NCBI GenBank assembly: GCA_023436765.1
Contig: JAEZHX010000053.1
Span: forward strand, 1 to 12,326
Direction: 5' to 3'
DNA: 12,326 nt
DNA from: Bacillota bacterium
Lineage (GTDB): Bacteria; Bacillota; Clostridia; Lachnospirales; Lachnospiraceae
The notes below the pieces were generated by a model. It ran no database searches, was not told the origin of the DNA, and saw only the letters and a list, made by a program, of their open reading frames with translations. How positions within the stretch are numbered: the stretch's first letter is position 1; every line of letters begins with the position of its first letter. Shown here in pieces: positions 1 through 6,032 of the stretch. The translations under genes and the position numbers were made by a program.

Positions 1-70
1 CTGATCTTGCTGTTTAGACTCTTATTTAAGGCACCCTTTGCCTATTCGTGCTCTTACGGTTTGATATGAT

Positions 71-113
71 AAACAGCAGAAAAGCGGAGGACTCCTCACG
101 TTTTTCTGCTGTT
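71..113 (-). terminator. Likely terminator downstream of tex
   Basis: A 12-bp perfect inverted repeat has arms at 72-83 (AACAGCAGAAAA) and 102-113 (TTTTCTGCTGTT). The 18-base centre can fold further through GAGGA/TCCTC. It lies about 25 bases past the tex stop codon. The run of Ts after the minus-strand stem is short (TTTATC), so termination may be moderate. The symmetry also allows it to act on transcripts coming from the left. Confidence 0.6.
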
Positions 114-137
114 ATACTTCTTAATCCTCTACTATTC

Positions 138-2507
138 TTATAGCTTCATGGTCAGCTGGATTCTCTTCTTCGCCAGATCAACGCTCATTACCTTGACCTC
201 AACGATATCTCCTACGCTTACCACATCCAGAGGGTGCTTTACGAATTTCTTATCGGAGAGCTGTGAGATATGGACCAATCCGTCCTGATGAACACCGATA
301 TCTACAAAGGCTCCAAAATCAATGACGTTTCGAACAGTCCCCTTAAGAATCATACCTTCAGTCAAGTCCTTCATATCCAGAACATCGGTCCGAAGGATCG
401 GCTTAGGCATCTCATCTCTCGGATCTCTGCCGGGCTTCTCAAGCTCCTTGATAATATCGGTCAGGGTGATCTCACCTATCCCCAGCTCCTCCGACAGCTT
501 CTTCTTATCCCGAATCTTATTGCTGATCAAAGACAGTTCGGCTTCCTCAGAAATTTCTTTTGGCACTGCCGATGTGTTCTGTTTCGCTTCCTGTCCGGGC
601 TGTTCTATTCCTTTTCCTACGGCTGCTGCCAATGCTTTACCAAAGGCAGTCTCCTGTGTCCTTACCGTAATCATGGATTTCTTCTTATCCTGCTTAACTT
701 CCTTTACCTCCTGTTTCGGTGCGGCACTCGTACTCCGTCCCCTATTCTTTGCCGCCTTAGCCTGAAGCTCCTTGATATTCTCCAGTGTCAAACCAAGCTT
801 ACTTAACAGGGCTTTCGTTGCCTCATAGGATTCCGGATGAACACCGGTTGCATCTAAGGGATTGTCCCCTCCCAGGATTCTCATGAAGCCGGCACACTGT
901 TCGAAGGCCTTCGGCCCCAGCTTTGTCACCTTCAGCAGCTCATTCCGGTTACGGAACCGCCCGTTGGCTTCCCGGTATGCCACAATATTCTTTGCGATCG
1001 GTTTACTGATGCCCGATACATATTCAAGAAGGGACACGGAAGCGGTATTTAAGTCTACACCAACCTTATTTACGCAATCCTCCACGACTCCGGACAGGGC
1101 CTCTCCCAGCTTCTTCTGGTTCATATCGTGCTGGTACTGTCCGACACCGATGGATTGCGGATCGATCTTGACCAACTCTGCCAAGGGATCCTGCAGTCTT
1201 CTAGCGATGGAAGCTGCACTTCTCTGTCCCACATCGAAGTTCGGGAACTCCTCCGTGGCCAGCTTACTGGCGGAATAGACGGAAGCTCCTGCCTCATTAA
1301 CGATGATGTATCGGAGAGGCCGGTTAATTTCCTTCAGCAGATCCACGATCACCAGTTCAGATTCACGGGAAGCGGTTCCGTTTCCTACAGAGATCAGTGT
1401 AATATTGTATTTATCAATCAGCTTCTTTAAGATCTGCTTTGCTTCCTCTACCTTATTCTGAGGTGCGGTCGGGTAAATCACGACCGTATCCAGCACCTTA
1501 CCGGTGCTGTCCACAACTGCCAGCTTACAGCCGGTTCTAAAGGCGGGGTCCCAGCCCAGAACCACCTGTCCTGCAATCGGAGGCTGCATGAGCAGTTGTA
1601 CCAGATTCTTACCGAAGACCTTAATCGCTCCGTCCTCCGCCTTCTCCGTAAGATCATTCCGGATCTCCCTCTCGATAGCAGGCGCAATCAGGCGCTTATA
1701 GCTGTCCTCTACCGTTGCCCTCAGATAGTCATTTGTATGGACGTTATCCTTAAGAATAACCTTCTTCTCCAGATATCTTAGGATCCTCTCCTCCGGAGCA
1801 ACTACCTTGACCGTGAGAAGCTTCTCATTCTCACCTCGGTTGATCGCGAGGATTCTGTGGCCGGCAAGCTTCTCTATACTCTCTTCGAAATTATAATACA
1901 TTTCGTAAACTGACTCTGCTTTCTCATCCTTTGCCACCGAGGTCAGTTTGCCTTCCTTCATGGTGATTTCACGGATGTAACTACGGTGCTCGGCGTTATC
2001 GGAGATATCCTCAGCGATGATATCCATGGCTCCGGCAATTGCCTCTTCCACGGTGCGGACCTCCTTCTCCTCGGATAGGAAGGCGATTGCTGCTTCCGTC
2101 AGGGGTTTGTCCGTCTCCTGTGCAATCAGGATGGAGGCCAGACCCTCCAGACCCTTTTCCTTCGCTATGGTCGCCCGTGTCCTTCTCTTCGGACGATAAG
2201 GACGGTACAGATCCTCCACAACAACCAGCGTCGCTGCAGCTAAAATCTGAGCCCTCAACTCCTCGGTCATCTTGCCCTGCTCCTCTATGCTACCTATGAC
2301 CTGGGTTTTCTTCTCCTCCAGGTTTCTTAGATATATCAGTCTCTCATGAAGATTTCTCAGCTGCTCATCGTCCAGGGAGCCGGTAGCTTCCTTACGGTAT
2401 CTGGCGATAAAAGGAATGGTATTGCCTTCATCAATCAGCTTCACTGCTGCTTCCACCTGTTCCAGGCGGACATTCAATTCTTCTCTTATTTGTTTTAAGA
2501 TGTCCAT
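138..2507 (-). CDS. tex: Tex family transcription accessory / RNA-binding protein with S1 domain
   Basis: Cytoplasmic nucleic-acid-binding protein of the Tex/YhgF family, linked in other bacteria to transcription and RNA metabolism; its precise role is not settled. The 789-residue product has the family layout. The N-terminal hallmark GNTIPFIARYRKEATG is at about 28-43. A YqgF/RNase H-like region starts near VVLGWDPAFRTG at about 315, helix-hairpin-helix segments lie at about 490-545, and a C-terminal S1 domain (VRNVIDFGAFVDIG) spans about 715-789. The start is ATG 2507, which has GGAGG five bases upstream at 2513-2517. An in-frame ATG at 2519 overlaps that Shine-Dalgarno and is unlikely to be used. 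One oddity is a Lys/Ala/Gln-rich low-complexity stretch at about 583-668, before the KPGRDPRD segment, which looks inserted relative to typical Tex proteins. The gene is monocistronic, with a promoter at 2584-2612 and a hairpin after the stop. Confidence 0.97.
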   Translation of the reverse strand: MDILKQIREELNVRLEQVEAAVKLIDEGNTIPFIARYRKEATGSLDDEQLRNLHERLIYLRNLEEKKTQVIGSIEEQGKMTEELRAQILAAATLVVVEDLYRPYRPKRRTRATIAKEKGLEGLASILIAQETDKPLTEAAIAFLSEEKEVRTVEEAIAGAMDIIAEDISDNAEHRSYIREITMKEGKLTSVAKDEKAESVYEMYYNFEESIEKLAGHRILAINRGENEKLLTVKVVAPEERILRYLEKKVILKDNVHTNDYLRATVEDSYKRLIAPAIEREIRNDLTEKAEDGAIKVFGKNLVQLLMQPPIAGQVVLGWDPAFRTGCKLAVVDSTGKVLDTVVIYPTAPQNKVEEAKQILKKLIDKYNITLISVGNGTASRESELVIVDLLKEINRPLRYIIVNEAGASVYSASKLATEEFPNFDVGQRSAASIARRLQDPLAELVKIDPQSIGVGQYQHDMNQKKLGEALSGVVEDCVNKVGVDLNTASVSLLEYVSGISKPIAKNIVAYREANGRFRNRNELLKVTKLGPKAFEQCAGFMRILGGDNPLDATGVHPESYEATKALLSKLGLTLENIKELQAKAAKNRGRSTSAAPKQEVKEVKQDKKKSMITVRTQETAFGKALAAAVGKGIEQPGQEAKQNTSAVPKEISEEAELSLISNKIRDKKKLSEELGIGEITLTDIIKELEKPGRDPRDEMPKPILRTDVLDMKDLTEGMILKGTVRNVIDFGAFVDIGVHQDGLVHISQLSDKKFVKHPLDVVSVGDIVEVKVMSVDLAKKRIQLTMKL

Positions 2508-2520
2508 CGTAACCTCCATA

Positions 2521-2534
2521 CTGCCGTCAGGCAG
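2521..2534 (-). promoter_or_regulatory. Small hairpin just upstream of the tex ribosome binding site
   Basis: On the minus strand CTGCC-TGAC-GGCAG forms a 5-bp GC-rich stem with a 4-base loop. It ends three bases before the GGAGG of tex, inside the predicted leader of about 70 bases. It could stabilise the leader or influence ribosome loading; that is inference. A 5-bp stem can arise by chance. Confidence 0.3.
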
Positions 2535-2583
2535 GCCAAAACTTTAGCGAAAAGTAATTAGATCGAACTTCCGCAATATCCTT

Positions 2584-2612
2584 ATCATACCATCAGGAAG
2601 GGGGAAAATCAA
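2584..2612 (-). promoter_or_regulatory. Predicted sigma-A promoter for tex
   Basis: The -35 box TTGATT (2612-2607) and the -10 box TATGAT (2589-2584) are separated by exactly 17 bases. Transcription would start near 2577, giving a leader of about 70 bases before ATG 2507. It is the best promoter match on this strand of the tex/plus-gene divergent region. Confidence 0.6.
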
Positions 2613-2739
2613 CCGGAAGTAGTATGCTGAACTGTTTTCAGACTCTCCGGACATTCTGTTCGCACCCTGACCGATAAATGATATTATGCTTTGGACAAAT
2701 GAGTTTCGAATAGGAGTATTACCATTTATCTCAATATTA

Positions 2740-2768
2740 TTTACATTTTTCCAGACGGGATGTATAAT
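2740..2768 (+). promoter_or_regulatory. Predicted sigma-A promoter for the plus-strand gene
   Basis: The -35 box TTTACA (2740-2745) is followed by 17 bases and a perfect -10 box TATAAT (2763-2768). The predicted start near 2775 leaves a leader of about 40 bases before TTG 2816. The rest of the 308-base divergent region (2508-2815) shows no further gene. The stretch at about 2620-2735 holds nothing I can name. Confidence 0.7.
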
Positions 2769-2815
2769 AATGGTGTAATCCTACAGGTAGCTTAAGTTTG
2801 AAAGGAGGGGACACT

Positions 2816-3310
2816 TTGATCAATGCAGTCAGCTATAATTATAACTTATACCCGATGAATCCTGCCAGTCTTACTGATACTGTCCAGGCTGTCAGCAAGG
2901 TTCAGAAGATGGATCCCCTGAAACCGCAGAGCGGAACAAGGGTATGGAAAACCAGTCCCTCTGAATGCAGCACCTGTAAAAGCCGTAAATACGTGGATGG
3001 CTCCAACGAGAATGTCTCCTTTAAATCTCCGGCCAACATCTCACCGGAGGCTTCCTTTGCCACTGTATCAGCCCACGAAGGCGAGCACGTTGCCAATGCA
3101 GTCATTAAGGGGAATGAGCCCGGTGCCAAGCTGATCTCAGCTTCCGTAAGGCTGCAGATGGAGGTATGTCCGGAATGCGGCACTCCCTATATCGCCGGTG
3201 GAGAAACCCGCACCTTAATCCAGTACCAGGAGCAGAACCCTTATGAAAGCAACCGCAAATCCGTGGAGGGCAGCCTACTGAAGGGAATGAATGTAGATTA
3301 CGTAGCTTGA
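2816..3310 (+). CDS. Uncharacterised small protein with two CxxC pairs and an HEXXH motif
   Basis: The function is not known to me. The product has 164 residues, no visible signal peptide and no membrane segment. It contains CSTC (C51, C54), a stretch KYVDGSNENVSFKSPANISPEA, then AHEGEHVANA with an HEXXH motif (H87, E88, H91), and CPEC (C118, C121) followed by GGETRT. The four cysteines could form one zinc site, and HEGEH resembles a metallopeptidase zinc motif. Catalysis is unproven. I recall similar conserved hypothetical proteins in clostridia. The start is TTG 2816 because GGAGG at 2804-2808 lies seven bases upstream. The earlier in-frame TTG at 2798 precedes that Shine-Dalgarno and has none of its own. 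It is the only plus-strand gene in the window, has its own promoter, and runs into a repeat patch and a shared terminator facing lysC. Confidence 0.85.
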   Translation: MINAVSYNYNLYPMNPASLTDTVQAVSKVQKMDPLKPQSGTRVWKTSPSECSTCKSRKYVDGSNENVSFKSPANISPEASFATVSAHEGEHVANAVIKGNEPGAKLISASVRLQMEVCPECGTPYIAGGETRTLIQYQEQNPYESNRKSVEGSLLKGMNVDYVA

Positions 3311-3420
3311 TCTCGCGCAAGCTGCACATGGCTTTAAAGCCTAGCGTACACTCGAACCTGCTTCGCAGCTTCTCGCGCACGCTACGCAGCGCTTAGCAAA
3401 GCGAAGCACTATACTCGCAA
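3311..3420. repeat. GC-rich palindromic repeat patch in the 3' flank of the plus-strand gene
   Basis: The patch begins right after the stop codon at 3310. TCTCGCGCA occurs twice (3311-3319 and 3371-3379), each followed after one variable base by GCT. TGCTTCGC (3359-3366) is perfectly inverted as GCGAAGCA (3401-3408), with further GC-rich short inversions between them. Short CTCG words recur at 3312, 3351, 3372 and 3414. There is no plausible open reading frame. It looks like a small interspersed repeat or structured 3' untranslated element. The family is unknown to me, and its genome-wide copy number cannot be judged from this window. Confidence 0.55.
3329..3343. repeat. Palindrome GGCTTTAAAGCC, left copy
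   Basis: GGCTTTAAAGCCTA at 3330-3343 matches the right copy at 3474-3487 exactly over 14 bases. It lies inside the repeat patch just downstream of the plus-strand gene. Confidence 0.6.
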
Positions 3421-3459
3421 AAAATTCCCAGATGTAAGCAAGCTTACTCTGGGAATTTT
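3419..3459. terminator. Strong bidirectional rho-independent terminator between convergent genes
   Basis: A 12-bp perfect stem has arms at 3421-3432 (AAAATTCCCAGA) and 3448-3459 (TCTGGGAATTTT). It encloses a second inverted repeat, GTAAGC/GCTTAC, at 3434-3447. On the minus strand the stem ends in six Ts, ideal for ending the operon that finishes with lysC. On the plus strand it ends in four Ts and can also serve the 2816-3310 gene. Confidence 0.88.
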
Positions 3460-3471
3460 CTATGCTCGTGA

Positions 3472-3487
3472 TAGGCTTTAAAGCCTA
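3472..3487. repeat. Palindrome TAGGCTTTAAAGCCTA, right copy
   Basis: This is a perfect 16-base palindrome eight bases beyond the lysC stop codon. It repeats the sequence at 3329-3343. The two copies flank the GC-rich patch and the terminator. Confidence 0.6.
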
Positions 3488-3495
3488 CGCGACTG

Positions 3496-4710
3496 TTACA
3501 GCTGTGCAGATAGGAATTTATCATGGACAGCATTCATTGCCTTTTCTACATACATCTCATCTATCAGCACAGTAACCCTGATTTCAGAGGTCGAGATCAT
3601 CTTAATATTCACTCCGACATCATAAAGAGCTTCAAACATCATGGCAGCTACTCCGGAGTTGGACATCATACCTGCTCCGACGATGGAGACCTTCGCCACA
3701 TCCCGTTCCACATCAATCTTCTGGCACTTCAAGCTGCCCTCACGATGGCGTTCCAGTATCGCAACGGCTTCTTCGAGGTCATCCTCCTTCACCGTAAAGC
3801 TGATATCCTTCGTACCGTCCCTTCCGACAGATTGCAGAATGATATCAACATTCACATCATGCTTCGCAAGGTGGTTAAATAATTTAAAGGCCACCCCCGG
3901 CTGATCCTCCAGGCCAATGACTGCAATACGGGCTGTGTTTTTATCGCATGCCACACCGCTGACAAGCATTTTCTCCATCTTAACTTCCTCCTTAACCAAG
4001 GTACCTTCTGTTTTATTTAGACTGGAGCGTACTACCAGCTGCACTCCATATTTCTTTGCCATTTCAACAGAACGGTTATGGAGTACGCCGGCTCCTAAGG
4101 AAGCCATCTCCAGCATCTCGTCATAGGTAATCTCATTCAGCTTCCAGGCGGTCTTCACAATCCTTGGATCAGCTGTAAATACTCCATCCACATCCGTATA
4201 AATCTCACAGGCATCTGCATGCAGGGCTGCTGCCAGTGCTACTGCCGTCGTATCAGATCCTCCGCGTCCCAGTGTCGTATAGTCATCATATTTATTCACT
4301 CCCTGGAAGCCTGTAACCAGAACGATCCGCTTATTCTCCAGCTCATTCCGTATTCTCTCCGTATCGATCCGCTTCAGTTTGGCATTCCCATAGACTGCAG
4401 TTGTATGCATTGCTACCTGATAAGCGTTCAGAGAGACTGCCGGGATTCCCAGAGTATCCAGTGCCATAGCCATCAATGCTACAGATATCTGTTCCCCTGT
4501 GGTCAGCAGCATATCAAGCTCTCTTTTGGATGGATTTGGGTTAATCTCTCTTGCCTGAGCCAGTAATACATCGGTCTGCTGTCCCATTGCTGATAAAACG
4601 ACAACAATTTCGTGCCCCTGTTTATAATCTTCCATGCATCTTCTGGCAACACTAAAAATTCTTTCCTTATTGGCCACGGAAGTACCGCCAAATTTCTTCA
4701 CTATTAACAT
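3496..4710 (-). CDS. lysC: Aspartate kinase (aspartokinase, alpha subunit)
   Basis: Phosphorylates aspartate with ATP, the committed step to lysine, threonine and methionine; cytoplasmic. The 404-residue protein has the kinase signature KFGGTS at 6-11, TTGEQ at 70-74, GRGGSDTTA at about 148-156 and YTDVDGVFTADPR at 171-183. Two C-terminal ACT domains follow, at about 260-330 (IGLEDQPGVAFKLFNHL) and 338-400 (VSIVGAGMMSNSGVA), the usual sites for end-product inhibition. Length and layout match monofunctional LysC such as B. subtilis aspartokinase II (about 408 residues). The start at ATG 4710 has GGAGG five bases upstream. An in-frame internal start at codon 245 is annotated separately. It is the last gene of the regulator-hom-apgM-lysC cluster, 90 bases after apgM, and is followed by a strong terminator. 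Which amino acid inhibits it cannot be read from sequence alone. Confidence 0.97.
   Translation of the reverse strand: MLIVKKFGGTSVANKERIFSVARRCMEDYKQGHEIVVVLSAMGQQTDVLLAQAREINPNPSKRELDMLLTTGEQISVALMAMALDTLGIPAVSLNAYQVAMHTTAVYGNAKLKRIDTERIRNELENKRIVLVTGFQGVNKYDDYTTLGRGGSDTTAVALAAALHADACEIYTDVDGVFTADPRIVKTAWKLNEITYDEMLEMASLGAGVLHNRSVEMAKKYGVQLVVRSSLNKTEGTLVKEEVKMEKMLVSGVACDKNTARIAVIGLEDQPGVAFKLFNHLAKHDVNVDIILQSVGRDGTKDISFTVKEDDLEEAVAILERHREGSLKCQKIDVERDVAKVSIVGAGMMSNSGVAAMMFEALYDVGVNIKMISTSEIRVTVLIDEMYVEKAMNAVHDKFLSAQL
3976..3993 (-). promoter_or_regulatory. Internal ribosome binding site and start for a LysC beta subunit
   Basis: Inside lysC, AAGGAGG (3993-3987) lies eight bases before an in-frame ATG (3978-3976), codon 245 (residues VKEEVKMEKM). 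Translation from here would give a 160-residue protein holding only the two ACT domains (3496-3978). In B. subtilis, aspartokinase II is known to be built from an alpha subunit and an in-frame beta subunit begun internally at nearly the same codon. The Shine-Dalgarno and its spacing are seen directly; beta-subunit synthesis here is inferred. Confidence 0.75.
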
Positions 4711-4750
4711 AGCTGCCTCCTAAAACCAAAGATACTGAGTACCTCAACCA

Positions 4751-4779
4751 ATCTTACCCGCTATAGGATGAATCAACAA
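4751..4779 (-). promoter_or_regulatory. Weak candidate promoter with inverted repeat ahead of lysC
   Basis: In the 90-base apgM-lysC gap, TTGTTG (4779-4774) and TAAGAT (4756-4751) are 17 bases apart. A 7-bp inverted repeat, GATGAAT/ATTCATC (4785-4779 and 4773-4767), covers the -35 position. The -35 match is poor. The gap is too short for a typical lysine riboswitch. It may be an internal promoter, an operator or an RNA hairpin. Confidence 0.25.
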
Positions 4780-4800
4780 TTCATCGGATCATATTATTTT

Positions 4801-6003
4801 TCATGCTCCGAATAATTTGTTAATAACAGTATATCCGTCTCTCACCACATTGCCACTGGTTTTACCCTCTGCTTCATTATAAAACCATGGATTATTTTGC
4901 TCCTTGGTACTGTCGTATAAGAGGTAAGGTACAGGATCGCTGGTATGGGTTCTTAGGCGGATCGGGGTAGGATGATCGGGCATGACAAGCATTCTGTAAG
5001 CTATTCCGGCCTTCCCTAGCTCCTCCATCACAACCTTTATCACCCTCTGGTCAAGATATTCGATGGACTTGATTTTATTCTGAATGTTTCCCTGATGTCC
5101 CATCTCATCCGGTGCTTCCACATGGATATATACGAAATCATACTGATCTTCCAGTAATGCCTTTACTGCTGCCAGGGCCTTGCCTTCATAATTTGTGTGA
5201 AGGGTTCCGTCCGCACCCGGTACTTCGATTACCTTCATTCCGGCACCTACCGCAATTCCCTTCAACAGATCAACTGCCGAGATCATGGCACCCTTTTTAT
5301 GGGTTTTCTCCTCAAAGGATGTAAGTGCGGGTTTGGTTCCCGCACCCCAAAACCAAAGAGAATTCGCCTTATTTAATCCCTTAGCCTGTCTTTCCTCATT
5401 TAAGGGATGATGGTTCAATATCTCATAGCTCTTCTTCATCATTTCCTTCAGAGCCGTATCTTTTGGAAGGTAATCCCCAATGACCCTACCAAGGATGTCA
5501 TGGGGCTGAGCAAGGTCAACCACTTCACCCTGATCCCAGATCGTCAGGTGACGGTAGCTGGTACCTACATAGAATTTATAAATATCGGTCTCAAGCTCCT
5601 TTCGAACAGCCTCAATAAGAACAGCAGCATCCTCGGTGGAGATTTCCCCTGAACTGTGGTCCAATATAGTCTTCTGTTCGTAGGGCAGATCATCCTCGGA
5701 TAGTGTTACGATATTACACCGAAGTGCAATATCCGTTGCCTTCATATCCACTCCGATGCTTAACGCCTCCAGGGGAGAACGTCCGGAATAGTACTCCTTC
5801 GGATTATAGCCGAGTACCGCCAGATTTGCTGTATCACTGCCCGGCTTCATGCCCTCAGGTATGGTATAGGCGATGCCAATTTCTGATTTATGGGACAACT
5901 GATCTAAGTGCGGAGTGACTGCAGCCATTAGCGGTGTTTTATTTCCAAGCTCAGGTAATGGCTCATCGGCCATGCCATCACCTAGTACTACGATATATTT
6001 CAT
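4801..6003 (-). CDS. apgM: ApgM-family phosphoglycerate-mutase-like protein, probable homoserine kinase
   Basis: Member of the alkaline-phosphatase superfamily, archaeal-type cofactor-independent phosphoglycerate mutase (COG3635). The 400-residue protein keeps the metal and nucleophile residues: D9 in GDGMAD, S56 in PGSDTANLAVLGY, D299 and H303 in APDEMGH, D343 and H344 in PDHPTP, and H353. It could interconvert 3- and 2-phosphoglycerate. However, members of this family encoded beside hom and lysC have been proposed as homoserine kinases (TIGR02535), replacing GHMP-type ThrB. I favour that here because the gene lies between hom (29 bases upstream) and lysC (90 bases downstream), and no classical thrB is in the window. 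The start at ATG 6003 has AAAGGA nine bases upstream. Family assignment is firm; the kinase role is inference from context. Confidence 0.9.
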   Translation of the reverse strand: MKYIVVLGDGMADEPLPELGNKTPLMAAVTPHLDQLSHKSEIGIAYTIPEGMKPGSDTANLAVLGYNPKEYYSGRSPLEALSIGVDMKATDIALRCNIVTLSEDDLPYEQKTILDHSSGEISTEDAAVLIEAVRKELETDIYKFYVGTSYRHLTIWDQGEVVDLAQPHDILGRVIGDYLPKDTALKEMMKKSYEILNHHPLNEERQAKGLNKANSLWFWGAGTKPALTSFEEKTHKKGAMISAVDLLKGIAVGAGMKVIEVPGADGTLHTNYEGKALAAVKALLEDQYDFVYIHVEAPDEMGHQGNIQNKIKSIEYLDQRVIKVVMEELGKAGIAYRMLVMPDHPTPIRLRTHTSDPVPYLLYDSTKEQNNPWFYNEAEGKTSGNVVRDGYTVINKLFGA

Positions 6004-6032
6004 GGAACTGCATCCTTTCGTATCATATGTTA

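Noticed and set aside
28..54. Short inverted repeat AGGCA/TGCCT near the window edge, loosely like the GGCTTTAAAGCC repeat
   Set aside because: The arms are only 5 bp and the similarity to the 3329/3472 palindromes is too weak to call.
2798..2815. Upstream in-frame TTG at 2798 as the start of the plus-strand gene
   Set aside because: The strong Shine-Dalgarno GGAGG at 2804-2808 lies downstream of it and is ideally spaced for TTG 2816.
3105..3380. Minus-strand reading frame antisense to the HEXXH gene
   Set aside because: It has no Shine-Dalgarno or promoter, and its Arg/Cys-rich product arises from the opposite strand of a well-supported gene and the repeat patch.
4711..4800. Lysine riboswitch ahead of lysC
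   Set aside because: The gap is only 90 bases and shows one short hairpin; lysine riboswitches are about twice that length with several conserved helices.
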